DNA of 64,000 bases from contig NZ_ALVZ01000227.1 in NCBI RefSeq assembly GCF_000332055.1, positions 1-64,000 of the forward strand. Reading direction: 5' to 3'. Positions within the stretch are counted from its first letter, which is position 1. Every line of letters begins with the position of its first letter. Below, piece after piece: positions 35,143 to 44,334 of this stretch. Below the pieces are notes generated by a model that worked only from the letters and a program-made list of their open reading frames with translations, had not been told where the DNA came from and did not search any database. The position numbers and the translations under genes were made by a program. The stretch is from Xenococcus sp. PCC 7305 (lineage in GTDB: Bacteria > Cyanobacteriota > Cyanobacteriia > Cyanobacteriales > Xenococcaceae).

Positions 35143-36495
35143 ATGAGTTATGATTTTGATTTATTCGTGATTGGCGCTGGTTCTGGTGGTATTGCTACCG
35201 CAAGACGTGCCGCAGAATATGGGGCTAAAGTTGGCATAGTAGAATTTGATCGTTTGGGGGGAACTTGCGTCAATCGGGGTTGTGTGCCCAAAAAGTTAAT
35301 GGTTTATGCTTCCCATTTCCCCGAAGCTTTTCAAGCGGCATCTGGATATGGTTGGACTGTGGGAGAAAGTCAGTTTGACTGGAAAACCATGATCACAGCA
35401 GTTAATAACGAAGTCGATCGCCTCAATGGCATTTATCAAAAAATGCTGGATAAATCTGAGGTGAAAGTATACGAAGGTCATGGGACTTTTATCGATTCCC
35501 ATACCATCGCGATCGGTGAAGAGAAAGTAACTGCGGAAAAGATTTTAATTGCCGTTGGTGGAAAACCTGTGAAACCAGATAGTATTCCTGGCATAGAACA
35601 TGCTATTACTTCTCGCGAAATTTTCCATGTCCAAGAGCAACCAAAACATATTGTCATTTTAGGTGGTGGTTATATCGGTGCTGAGTTTGCTTGTATTCTG
35701 AAGGGCTTGGGTTCTGACGTTACGCAAATTATTCGCGCTGACAAGATTTTGCGTGGTTTTGACGAGGATATTCGCAGCGAAATCCAATCGCAAATGCAAG
35801 ATCATGGGATTAATGTTCTGAACAATGTGCAGGATATGGCCATTACCAAAACTGATGCTGGTTTAGAGATTAAAGTAACAAGAGAAGAAGGCGAAGAAAC
35901 TATTGTGGCCGATAGTATTAGTCTTGCTGCAACAGGAAGAAAACCCCGTTTAGAGAATTTAGGGTTAGAAAATACTGGTGTAGAAGTAGTTAATGGCGCG
36001 GTTGCCGTTGATAAATATAGTCAAACTGCCGAAGAACATATCTATGCGGTGGGAGATTGTACCGATCGCATTAATCTAACTCCTGTGGCGATTCAAGAAG
36101 GTAGAGCTTTTGCCGATACCCATTTTGGTGGTAAATCTCAACAGATGGCCTATGACAATATTCCCACAGCGATTTTCACAACACCGGAAGCGTCTACAGT
36201 GGGGTTGACCGAAGCCGAAGCTCGGGAAAAATATGGTGATGCGGTAAAAATCTATCGTAGTAAATTCCGCCCGATGTATTACACTTTGCCCAATATGCAA
36301 GTGAAAACCTTAATGAAGTTAATTGTTGATGGCAATACAGATAAGATTGTGGGTGCCCATATGGTTGGCGATAGTGCAGCGGAGATTATTCAAGGAGTCG
36401 CGATCGCAGTTAAGATGGGTGCGACTAAAGCTGATTTTGATGCTACCGTCGGGATTCATCCGAGTTCAGCAGAAGAATTTGTCACCATGCGATGA
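35143..36495 (+). CDS. gor: Glutathione reductase
   Basis: A 450-aa FAD-disulfide reductase. It has FAD-binding GAGSGGIATARRAAEYG, redox pair GGTCVNRGCVPKK (Cys-x4-Cys), NADP-binding GGGYIGAEFA, and C-terminal active-site HPSSAEEF in place of the usual HPTSAEE. It keeps glutathione reduced. Cyanobacterial GORs use NADPH. It is last of the peroxiredoxin-SOD-Dps series. Confidence 0.95.
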   Translation: MSYDFDLFVIGAGSGGIATARRAAEYGAKVGIVEFDRLGGTCVNRGCVPKKLMVYASHFPEAFQAASGYGWTVGESQFDWKTMITAVNNEVDRLNGIYQKMLDKSEVKVYEGHGTFIDSHTIAIGEEKVTAEKILIAVGGKPVKPDSIPGIEHAITSREIFHVQEQPKHIVILGGGYIGAEFACILKGLGSDVTQIIRADKILRGFDEDIRSEIQSQMQDHGINVLNNVQDMAITKTDAGLEIKVTREEGEETIVADSISLAATGRKPRLENLGLENTGVEVVNGAVAVDKYSQTAEEHIYAVGDCTDRINLTPVAIQEGRAFADTHFGGKSQQMAYDNIPTAIFTTPEASTVGLTEAEAREKYGDAVKIYRSKFRPMYYTLPNMQVKTLMKLIVDGNTDKIVGAHMVGDSAAEIIQGVAIAVKMGATKADFDATVGIHPSSAEEFVTMR

Positions 36496-36553
36496 TTTTA
36501 GTTGTTAGTTAACAGTTATCAATCATATTTTCAGCTGATCGTTGAAACCAAAC

Positions 36554-36612
36554 ATAGGGCAGGAATCTTGAATTTGTAGTTATTTTCAGTTTACTGCCCG
36601 TCCCTATTTTTG
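36554..36612 (+). terminator. Possible terminator after gor
   Basis: ATAGGG (36554-36559) pairs with CCCTAT (36602-36607), with GGGCAG/CTGCCC as an alternative inner stem, and TTTTTG follows. The loop is long. The remainder of 36613-36955 is AT-rich with HIP1 sites and no recognisable gene. Confidence 0.4.
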
Positions 36613-36968
36613 ATTTGGAGATCGCGAAATGTATTGCTTAGTGCGATCGCTTTTTGTAATAGTTCTGCCATAGATATTTGTAGTTTAAGAATGATTTGGT
36701 CATCACAATTTAATTTTACTAGTTTTGAAGCAGTAGAGGCTTATACGCGATCATCAACTGGATGATAGATGTTGTAAAAGTGAGCATTATTTCAAAGACA
36801 TAAGCTAGAATCAAGCCTATGAGCGAAACTCAAAATATTAAAAGCTCTCAGATTTACAATATATTCTATATTAAAAGCTAAAATAATAAATATTTAATTA
36901 AATAAAAAGAAGACATATAAGTCCAAATTAATTAATCTACAAAGACTAACCAATGAAAGGAGGATGGA

Positions 36969-37223
36969 ATGGACGCAATGACAACTAAAAAGGCAGGAGA
37001 GGACTTAGACGGCTTGATCGAAAAAGTTATTGCAGATGTTCAACCGACCATTCTTTGTAACGATAAAGGTAGTCGAGCTGTTTTGATGTCTTTAGATGAA
37101 TTTACCGCATGGCAAGAAACACTTTATCTATTGTCAAATCCTGCTAATGCAGCCCATCTTCTTCGTTCAATTAAATCGGCAGAAGCTGGCAAAGTTATTG
37201 AGAGAAAGCTAATTGAAGAATGA
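36969..37223 (+). CDS. yefM: YefM-type antitoxin
   Basis: An 84-aa Phd/YefM-fold protein: AGEDLDGLIEKVIADVQPTI, SRAVLMSLDEFTAWQETLYLLSNP. A strong ribosome-binding site (AAAGGAGG, 36956-36963) precedes it. ATG 36978 is an alternative start. It overlaps the toxin by 4 nt. Confidence 0.93.
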   Translation: MDAMTTKKAGEDLDGLIEKVIADVQPTILCNDKGSRAVLMSLDEFTAWQETLYLLSNPANAAHLLRSIKSAEAGKVIERKLIEE

Positions 37224-37480
37224 AACTTACATTTACAGAAGCTGGATGGGCTGATTATTTGTGGTTTCAAGAGACTAATAAGAAATTGTTGAAAAAAATT
37301 AACATTCTGATTAAAGATATTCAGCGGAGTCCTTTTGATGGCATCGGCAAACCAGAGCCTTTAAAAGCAAATCTCTCAGGTTATTGGTCACGACGCATCA
37401 ATACTGAACATCGATTAGTTTATAAAGTAATGGAAGATAACATTATGATTGTATCTTGTCGGTTTCATTACCAGAATTAA
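37220..37480 (+). CDS. yoeB: YoeB-type toxin
   Basis: An 86-aa RelE-superfamily ribosome-dependent mRNase. The catalytic-type Glu, Arg and His residues are in KPEPLKANLSGYWSRRINTEHRLVYKV and the terminal CRFHYQN. It is complete and has normal length. Confidence 0.95.
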   Translation: MKLTFTEAGWADYLWFQETNKKLLKKINILIKDIQRSPFDGIGKPEPLKANLSGYWSRRINTEHRLVYKVMEDNIMIVSCRFHYQN

Positions 37481-37690
37481 GCTCTAACGGTGGCTTCGTA
37501 AGCGGTACCAAGAAAGCCGATTTTTTTTATTATACTCAAGCAATTTGCTACCTCTTCTTGAGTTAGCACTGCTTTTTTAAGAGCCTGACGTAACATAACC
37601 CGAATTTTGAAATTGGCATAACCGTTCTCAAATTCTTCTGCAAATTCAGGATTTCATTGGCTTCTTTGCTCAATATATCTTTGAAAGTAA
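37477..37690 (-). pseudogene. Frameshifted antitoxin/XRE-like remnant
   Basis: The minus strand carries TFKDILSKEANEI in one frame, then NPEFAEEFENGYANFKIRVM and LRQALKKAVLTQEEVA in another. This resembles the HTH antitoxins that begin with a DPEF-like helix and end LTQxELA. No intact start-to-stop frame exists. It abuts the YoeB stop on the opposite strand. The rest of the gap up to 37777 is unremarkable. Confidence 0.4.
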
Positions 37691-37777
37691 AGCTAGAGAG
37701 AAGACTGAGATTTTAAGTACTTTACATATGGTAGTAATGCAATAACTCTAATCCCTATCTCCCCTTTAACAACGATA

Positions 37778-39490
37778 CTAATTATCAGTTATAAGCTCTG
37801 ATTGTTTAGCAACTGGTAACTCTTTCTTCTCTTCAGAACTAAACCATCCTTTGTATTTCGCTGCAACAACTAATACAAATAATAGATCTATTCCGACAAC
37901 AGAAGCGACAGTCATCACAGAATCACCACTGCCAAAACCGTAACTATGTAATCCCGTGCCCAGCACAAAATTTACACCGTACCAAGCCATCAGCACCGCA
38001 TTAAAAGCAACAACACTGGTAATAGTCATACCAAAATCACCTAACCAACCCACTAAACGACCGTGGAGGGGCACAACGTAACACATTAGAGCAATTAGAG
38101 CCCAAGTTTCCTTGGTATCCCAGCCCCAGAAACGACCCCAAGCGTAATGCGCCCAGATTCCGCCGAGAATGATGCCAGTAGTTAATAACAAAACTCCTAC
38201 TTGCACAACTCCATAATTCCACTTCGATAAGTTGCGAATTCTCTCCTTAGCTTGGGGTGCAAATAGATAATGTCCCAAAATAATGTGACCCAAACCTAAA
38301 GCAAGGGCAAAACTGGCATAGCTTAGGGTAATCGTTGGTACATGAATACTCAACCAGAAATTATCCCGTAAGACAGGAACTAAAGGCTGGATTGAAGAAT
38401 CGAGAATTGCAGGTAAACTATCGGCCAAAATTAGACAGACTATTGATAATGGAGCGGCTGCGAGGAGATAATATTTCGCACGATAGATGAGTTCAAACAG
38501 TAGTGCGATCGCAGAAATCCCAAAACCGACCCAAATCACCGACTCATACATATTAGTCACAGGAGGGCGACCTGCAATCTGCATTCTTTCCCAGAAGCCA
38601 TAGGCATGAATTATTAACCCAGTACTGAATACACCGATCGCGCCCCAGTAAAAATCAAAGGATTTAAACAGCAACACCAATAACATGATCAAAAAGCCTA
38701 AAGCATAGATCATCCAAGCCTTGGCAAAAGGATGTAATCCATAAAACCTTACTTCTCGGTTGACAACAGCTGTCTCAGGATAAACATCAGGACTGAGGCT
38801 CGCTAATTCAGTTTGGAACCTAGCCGCAATCTGACCTAAACCAATTTCATCTTGAGGCGAGTTGCGGTAAGTCTGTTTGAGTTTATTGTAGGTAGTTTGA
38901 ATTTGGGCTACCGCATCCCCGTCGTAATATTGGCCAGCATCTTCTACTGATGCCCAAGCTCCATTAATATCATTGGGATGGGGAACAAGAGGAAGTCTAT
39001 CTATGCCCACAGTAGAAACTACCAAAGCCATTCTTTGTTCAATGGTGATTGCTTCAGTTTCATCGCGATTTAAGTCGATTCCCGCTGCTTGTTTTTGTTT
39101 AATTGCAATCAGAAATTCTCGCAAATCTGACTCTATTAATTCCGAAAAACTAAAATACTTCTCGTCTGGATTAAGTCCTAAGGTTTCTTTGAGCGGACGA
39201 TAGTTAAATAAAATTATTGGCTCATCGTTCCAATTGCGATTATTGAACCATAATGAGAGATAGGTATTCAAATAATCAAGCTTATCTCCGTTAGTAGCTT
39301 GATAGCTGTTCTTCCCGTGAATTTGCGCCACAGTTTCCCGTGCTACAGTATCTAAAGGTTTTTTTCTACCGTCTAGCTGTACTGCCAGATTCTGTAACGG
39401 CTCGACAGGAGAAGACTGAAATTGACTAAAAGGAGTAATAAGGATAAATATTCCTAATATAAGCCCTACTATAAATTTAGTGATCTTCAC
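37778..39490 (-). CDS. CcsA-type cytochrome c biogenesis protein with long N-terminal domain
   Basis: A 570-aa haem-handling membrane protein. The C-terminal third has the tryptophan-rich WWD motif (WAHYAWGRFWGWDTKETW) and flanking His residues of system II CcsA/ResC. The N-terminal part carries a signal/anchor, then a roughly 230-residue soluble region starting LAVQLDGRKKPLDTVARETV. Usual cyanobacterial CcsA is about 330-350 residues, so this is the long variant seen in other phyla as far as I recall. It should deliver haem to apocytochromes c on the lumenal or periplasmic side. Confidence 0.85.
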   Translation of the reverse strand: MKITKFIVGLILGIFILITPFSQFQSSPVEPLQNLAVQLDGRKKPLDTVARETVAQIHGKNSYQATNGDKLDYLNTYLSLWFNNRNWNDEPIILFNYRPLKETLGLNPDEKYFSFSELIESDLREFLIAIKQKQAAGIDLNRDETEAITIEQRMALVVSTVGIDRLPLVPHPNDINGAWASVEDAGQYYDGDAVAQIQTTYNKLKQTYRNSPQDEIGLGQIAARFQTELASLSPDVYPETAVVNREVRFYGLHPFAKAWMIYALGFLIMLLVLLFKSFDFYWGAIGVFSTGLIIHAYGFWERMQIAGRPPVTNMYESVIWVGFGISAIALLFELIYRAKYYLLAAAPLSIVCLILADSLPAILDSSIQPLVPVLRDNFWLSIHVPTITLSYASFALALGLGHIILGHYLFAPQAKERIRNLSKWNYGVVQVGVLLLTTGIILGGIWAHYAWGRFWGWDTKETWALIALMCYVVPLHGRLVGWLGDFGMTITSVVAFNAVLMAWYGVNFVLGTGLHSYGFGSGDSVMTVASVVGIDLLFVLVVAAKYKGWFSSEEKKELPVAKQSELITDN

Positions 39491-39573
39491 GATTCAACAA
39501 TAATCCACTATTCTTAAAGTTTGTTCTTTAATAGATTATAGGACTTAGGGGAAAACCAAGTATTTTACTTTAC

Positions 39574-40392
39574 TTAAGGAATGACCAATAAATTGATATA
39601 AGAGGTAACGATCTCATGACCATAGAAAAGGGCGATCGCACCTCCTAAAGCTAAAAAAGGGCCAAAAGGCATTGCCTGTTTCCGTCCCAATATGCCAAAC
39701 AACATCGCCCCGCCACCAATAATTGCACCAGAGGCACAAGCTAAAAAACTCGAAACCAAAACTAGCTTCCAGCCCAACCAAGCTCCAATGGTTGCCATTA
39801 GTTTACTATCCCCATCTCCCATGGCTTCTTGCTGCAAGACAAGTGAGCCGACAATTCTAATCGTTTCTAACAGCCAAATACCCAATACCGCACCTCCAAT
39901 ACCTAGCATGAGCTGTTGGGCAATGCCTGCGATATTACCTCCATCGTGCCAACCGACAATGACTTGAAACGCTAACCCCACCAACAGTCCTGACTTAGTT
40001 AAGGAAGCAGGTAAGGTCATAGTATCTAAATCAATTAAAGATAAAGACAATAACCAGCTTAAAAACATAGCATAACCAATGGTTTGAATCGTATAACCAA
40101 AACGCCAGAAAACTATTAAAAATAGTAAACCAGTAACGAATTCTACAATTGGATAGCGAGGGGAAATCGCCGTTTTGCACCAACGACATCGTCCGCGCAA
40201 CCATAGCCAACCAAGTATCGGAACATTTTCAGTTTTTCCTAATCGATGTTGACATTGGGGGCAACGAGAAGGCGGATGAATCAACGACAAACCGGCTGGT
40301 ATTCGGTAGACAACTACGTTTAAAAAACTACCGATGCAAGCGCCAACAATAAAAACAAAAGTATTTGCGATCGCTGAAACCAGCGTTTCCAT
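39574..40392 (-). CDS. pilD: Prepilin peptidase PilD
   Basis: A 272-aa bifunctional leader peptidase and N-methyltransferase for type IV pilins. N-terminal GSFLNVVVYRIP is followed by the Cys tetrad CPQC...CRWC. The catalytic aspartates lie in SLIDLDTMTLP and GDGDSKLMA, where the usual GxGD reads MGDGDSK. About seven transmembrane segments are present. Confidence 0.94.
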   Translation of the reverse strand: METLVSAIANTFVFIVGACIGSFLNVVVYRIPAGLSLIHPPSRCPQCQHRLGKTENVPILGWLWLRGRCRWCKTAISPRYPIVEFVTGLLFLIVFWRFGYTIQTIGYAMFLSWLLSLSLIDLDTMTLPASLTKSGLLVGLAFQVIVGWHDGGNIAGIAQQLMLGIGGAVLGIWLLETIRIVGSLVLQQEAMGDGDSKLMATIGAWLGWKLVLVSSFLACASGAIIGGGAMLFGILGRKQAMPFGPFLALGGAIALFYGHEIVTSYINLLVIP

Positions 40393-40477
40393 AATAAATA
40401 ACTATAAAATAAGGGCTATGTTAACAATTCCCCTTTTTTAGTCTAAAACCCCATAATTTTACAATCAAACCCTAACT

Positions 40478-40687
40478 TTAAGGATAAACTTCTGCTTCCA
40501 TTTGATTAATATTAATAAAGCATTCTCCTGGCAAGAGAATCGGTCGTTCGCCAAATATCAATTGACCTTTCAATGTTTCCTTATTCAGGGCAACCCCTAA
40601 GGGTTTTCTCCCAACCTGAGCGCGTGAATCACAATAAGTACGGTAAATTCTTTTAGCTGATTGGATTAATATAGGATCTATGAACAT
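40478..40687 (-). CDS. Small conserved-looking hypothetical protein
   Basis: A 69-aa protein from ATG 40687: MFIDPILIQSAKRIYRTYCD, then GRKPLGVALNKETLKGQLIFGERPILLPGE. It is soluble and basic. I do not recognise it, but the balanced composition and the position upstream of pilD on the same strand make it a plausible gene. A TTG at 40696 is an alternative start. Confidence 0.5.
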   Translation of the reverse strand: MFIDPILIQSAKRIYRTYCDSRAQVGRKPLGVALNKETLKGQLIFGERPILLPGECFININQMEAEVYP

Positions 40688-41064
40688 AAGCTTCAATATA
40701 TACTGTTACGTAACTTCACTAGGGCCTATATCTTAGTACTGATAAGCGATCCCAGAGATAGCCTGCTCTAATCTAACCCAACTTGGCAACGATGAAAGTT
40801 GCGAAATATAAAGATTATGAAAATTTATATAAATACTTAATTATTTGGTTATCTAAGATGTAATGTATTATTAAAAGCCCGGGTAATTAACTACAGATTT
40901 TGATGAATTCTAATCAAAGAATCTTAACTCTAGATAATTTTAATTTTGAGCTTGGTTCAAGAGTTAAAGATTAATCATCGATCATCAAAAATATTAGTAG
41001 ATTTGCGGTCAGATAGTTACTATCCCAGAGCCTATACTGACAATGAAACCCTAAATAAACATTC

Positions 41065-41307
41065 ATGCTAGCTATAATCTGGAGTTCGGCGATTGTCGGG
41101 ATTGATGCAGTTAAAGTCGGAGTAGAAGTAGATGTTTCAGGAGGTCTACCGAAAACCATCGTGGTTGGCTTACCTGATGCTGCAATCCAAGAATCAAAAT
41201 AAAGAGTCAAAGCAGCAATTAAAAACGCAGGATTTGCTTTTCCTGTCAGAAAAATTGTCGTTAATCTGACTCCTGCCAATTTACGTAAAGAAGACCCTAG
41301 TTTCGAT
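41065..41307 (+). pseudogene. Duplicated 5' fragment of comM
   Basis: About 80 codons match the start of the intact comM at 42187 ([20 protein letters not shown]), and roughly 77 bp of upstream sequence match as well (40988 against 42111). Codon 46 is TAA (41200-41202) where the intact gene has GAA. Homology stops at 41307, where a mobile-repeat end begins. Confidence 0.9.
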
Positions 41308-41310
41308 GCT

Positions 41311-41371
41311 TTTTCCTTTGTGTCTTTGCGCCTTTGCGTGAGATAAATTAATATCTGAATTCAGCAACACC
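41311..41371. mobile_element. Right end of the element family seen at 1-111
   Basis: CTTTGTGTCTTTGCGCCTTT followed by the TTCAGCAACACC end aligns with 52-111. The left terminus is missing because the comM fragment abuts it. Confidence 0.75.
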
Positions 41372-41392
41372 TAAAATCGCAACTACAAACAT

Positions 41393-42040
41393 TTAATCTG
41401 AATTTTGATTTTCGTTTAACTTTTGGCGTAATTGCCGAATAGCAGTACTAGTATTCCGATTGGCCGCAACATGAAAACAATCTGCAATCAAATTTAAAAT
41501 AGCTAAATTAGGAAAATAGCGGCTGAAATCTTTTACCGTATAACTACCATTTTCCCAATGATAAATAGTCACGCGATCGCTTTTAAACAACCAAACTTCA
41601 GGTACTTTATAGGGCAAATAATCTTTAATATCCGTATAGCTGGTAATATCAATTTCAATTACTAAATCTGGCGCTGGTTCAACTTCCCAATTAATTCTTT
41701 TTTTTCCTGAAGCCACTCGCCAATTATCAATATAAAAACAGTAATCTGGTTCAATACCGATTTTTTGCGGCAATTTCATAGTTATGGGAGTAAAGGATTC
41801 ATATTCTTTTTCTAGATGATCCAATATGGCCTTAATTGTGTCTGCAATTAGACTAGCGTTGCGTCCGTGTTCGGGTAAAGGACTCATTAACCAAATTTCT
41901 CCAGGACGATATTTCAAACGAGGAAGCGATTTATCTTCTAATTGCTTAGTTAGAGCCTCATAATCAGCCCAATCACCAATTACTTGAAACACTGAGCCTG
42001 GTGGTATTTCAATTTTTTCTGGAGAAATAACGGCGAACAT
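41393..42040 (-). CDS. Uma2-family (DUF820) putative endonuclease
   Basis: A 215-aa Uma2 protein: IPPGSVFQVIGDWADYEALT, RPGEIWLMSPLPEHGRNASL, GIEPDYCFYIDNW, EPAPDLVIEIDITSYTD and PYKVPEVWLFKSDRVTIYHW follow the family core with its PD-(D/E)XK-like acids. It lies between the comM fragment and the intact comM, in opposite orientation. Cellular role of the family is unknown. Confidence 0.88.
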   Translation of the reverse strand: MFAVISPEKIEIPPGSVFQVIGDWADYEALTKQLEDKSLPRLKYRPGEIWLMSPLPEHGRNASLIADTIKAILDHLEKEYESFTPITMKLPQKIGIEPDYCFYIDNWRVASGKKRINWEVEPAPDLVIEIDITSYTDIKDYLPYKVPEVWLFKSDRVTIYHWENGSYTVKDFSRYFPNLAILNLIADCFHVAANRNTSTAIRQLRQKLNENQNSD

Positions 42041-42186
42041 ATAACTTTTAAATCTATCGTTGATTATTCTTCCATTTTATTCTTTTTCAACTCTTTCAAA
42101 ATATCAAAACAAATATTAGTGGATTTGCGGTTAGATAATGAATAACTCAGAGCATATACTAGCATAAAAGCACTAAATAAACATTC

Positions 42187-43716
42187 ATGCTAGCTAGGAT
42201 TTGGAGTTCGGCGATTGTCGGAATTGATGCGGTAAAAGTTGGAGTGGAAGTCGATGTCTCAGGTGGTCTACCCAAAACCATTGTCGTGGGTTTGCCTGAT
42301 GCTGCGATTCAAGAATCTAAAGAAAGAGTCAAAGCGGCGATTAAAAATGCCGGATTTGCTTTTCCCGTCAGAAAAATTGTTGTTAATCTGACCCCTGCGG
42401 ATTTACGCAAAGAAGGGCCTAGCTTCGATCTCCCCATCGCGATCGGAGTGCTCGCCGCCTCAGAACAGGTCAATGCCTATTTACTCGGAGATTATTTATT
42501 TCTCGGTGAGTTGTCCCTCGACGGTAGTTTGCGACCAGTGGCAGGAGTGCTGCCGATCGCCGCAGCCGCATCTCGACTCGGCATTTCTGGCATGATTGTC
42601 CCCGAAAATAATGCTCAAGAAGCCGCAGTAGTCAAAGATCTTTCGGTCTATGGTTTTCAGCATTTAACTGAGGTAGTAAGGTTTTTAGATAATCCCGAAA
42701 AATATCAACCTGTAGAAGTCGATACTACAGCAAAATTGTCCCAGTCTAGTAAGTATTATCTCGATCTCAAAGATGTCAAAGGGCAGGTACATGCCCGACG
42801 GGCTTTAGAGATTGCCGCGGCAGGAGGACATAATTTGATTTTTGTTGGCCCTCCAGGTAGTGGGAAAACTATGCTAGCTAAAAGGTTGCCAGGCATTCTA
42901 CCATGTCTTGATTTCTCAGAAGCGTTGGAAGTCTCCCAAATTCATTCCGTGGCGGGATTATTAAAAGATAAAGGCTCATTGATCACGACTAGACCTTTTC
43001 GCAGTCCCCATCATTCGGCATCAGGGCCTTCTCTGGTGGGTGGGGGAAGTTTTCCTCGTCCTGGAGAGATTTCTTTGGCTCATAAAGGAGTATTATTTCT
43101 CGATGAACTAACTGAGTTTAAGCGCAATGTCTTGGAATATCTGCGTCAACCCCTAGAAGACGGTCAAGTAACGATCTCGCGAACTCGTCAATCGGTAGAA
43201 TTTCCAGCTCAGTTTACTTTAGTTGCGAGTACCAATCCTTGTCCCTGTGGTTATTTTGGTGATGACATCCAATCTTGTACCTGTTCCCCTCGCCAAAGGA
43301 CGCAATATTGGGCTAAGCTTTCGGGACCTTTGATGGATCGCATTGATTTGCAGGTTGTGGTGAGTCGCCTTAAAGCTGAAGAAATGACCGGTAAAATCAC
43401 AGGGGAGAATTCCCAATTGGTCAGGGAACGAGTTATTTCTGCCCGCGCTCGCGCTCGGGCAAGATTTGCCAAGGATGGTCAAGTTAGCTGTAATTCAGAA
43501 ATGCGATCGCATCATCTCAGAGATTTTTGTCAACTTGACGATGGCAGTCGTAATTTGCTAGAAAGCGCAATTTGGAAGTTAGGCTTATCCGCTAGGGCAA
43601 TGGATCGAATTCTCAAAGTATCCCGGACAATTGCCGATCTTGCTGGGGATGACAACTTGCAAACTTCTCATTTAGCAGAAGCAATCCAATATCGCACTAT
43701 TGATCGAATGCAATAA
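42187..43716 (+). CDS. comM: ComM/YifB-type Mg-chelatase-like AAA+ ATPase
   Basis: A 509-aa protein. It has an N-terminal Lon-like S5 domain ([20 protein letters not shown]), then an AAA+ module with Walker A GPPGSGKTM, Walker B GVLFLDEL and the Cys-rich NPCPCGYFGDDIQSCTC insert, and a C-terminal lid. ComM acts as a helicase that drives branch migration during natural transformation. A truncated copy of its 5' end lies 1.1 kb upstream. Confidence 0.95.
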   Translation: MLARIWSSAIVGIDAVKVGVEVDVSGGLPKTIVVGLPDAAIQESKERVKAAIKNAGFAFPVRKIVVNLTPADLRKEGPSFDLPIAIGVLAASEQVNAYLLGDYLFLGELSLDGSLRPVAGVLPIAAAASRLGISGMIVPENNAQEAAVVKDLSVYGFQHLTEVVRFLDNPEKYQPVEVDTTAKLSQSSKYYLDLKDVKGQVHARRALEIAAAGGHNLIFVGPPGSGKTMLAKRLPGILPCLDFSEALEVSQIHSVAGLLKDKGSLITTRPFRSPHHSASGPSLVGGGSFPRPGEISLAHKGVLFLDELTEFKRNVLEYLRQPLEDGQVTISRTRQSVEFPAQFTLVASTNPCPCGYFGDDIQSCTCSPRQRTQYWAKLSGPLMDRIDLQVVVSRLKAEEMTGKITGENSQLVRERVISARARARARFAKDGQVSCNSEMRSHHLRDFCQLDDGSRNLLESAIWKLGLSARAMDRILKVSRTIADLAGDDNLQTSHLAEAIQYRTIDRMQ

Positions 43717-43717
43717 G

Positions 43718-43741
43718 TAATGGGTAATGGGTAATGGGTAA
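43718..43741. repeat. Heptamer tandem repeat (TAATGGG)
   Basis: Three units of TAATGGG directly after the comM stop, between two convergent genes. Confidence 0.8.
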
Positions 43742-43752
43742 AACAACTCGCT

Positions 43753-44229
43753 TTATTTTAAAGAATCGAAAAACGTATCATCGATTTCATAGCCAAATAA
43801 CTTAGCAAAAGATTTCAGGCGAAAATTACTAGGAATATCTCGTTCGCCTAGCCAATCAGAGAGGATAAATATTTTTTGCATCACGAAAATTTCCAGAGCT
43901 TCAGGATTATAAATAATACCTTCACTACGACTAAACTGATGGGGAACTAACATAGCACTATAACGTGCTAATTCTCCTGTTTTCCAATCTAAAAGAAAAG
44001 GCAGCCAAGGATACATGCCGTCTAAACGCACAAACCATAGTCTAATTTCAGGGACTTCTGACAATTCCCTCGGATCTGTTTCTGATAATTGGTAGTTAAT
44101 CGTAAATTTTAGTTTTTGTTCATATTCTGCGATCGCCTTATCAGAGGGCAATTCTGCGATCATTTTTTTGATAGAAGATAAATCTAAACTATCAATAATA
44201 TTCGTATCTAGGTTAATATTGACAGTCAT
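43753..44229 (-). CDS. CRR6 family NDH-1 assembly factor
   Basis: A 158-aa protein with the CRR6 core LSETDPRELSEVPEIRLWFV, RLDGMYPWLPFLLDWKTGEL, ARYSAMLVPHQF and YNPEALEIFVMQKIF. In chloroplasts and cyanobacteria this family assists maturation of the NdhI arm of the photosynthetic NDH-1 complex. ATG 44229 (MTVNINLD) is chosen over a TTG one codon upstream. Confidence 0.88.
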   Translation of the reverse strand: MTVNINLDTNIIDSLDLSSIKKMIAELPSDKAIAEYEQKLKFTINYQLSETDPRELSEVPEIRLWFVRLDGMYPWLPFLLDWKTGELARYSAMLVPHQFSRSEGIIYNPEALEIFVMQKIFILSDWLGERDIPSNFRLKSFAKLFGYEIDDTFFDSLK

Positions 44230-44300
44230 CAAACTATATTCCTCTTTGATATAACAACTAAAAGCAAGACGTCGCTTTAGGGTTATGTTAATATGAAGTT

Positions 44301-44315
44301 GTAATGAGTATGTAT
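44301..44315. promoter_or_regulatory. PerR-like half-site upstream of the Fur-family gene
   Basis: GTAATGAGTATGTAT shares TAATGAGTATG with the reverse complement of the katG box at 2443-2460. It lies 20-34 bp before the start, fitting negative autoregulation. Confidence 0.5.
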
Positions 44316-44334
44316 TAGTTAGGCAGCCTCATCT

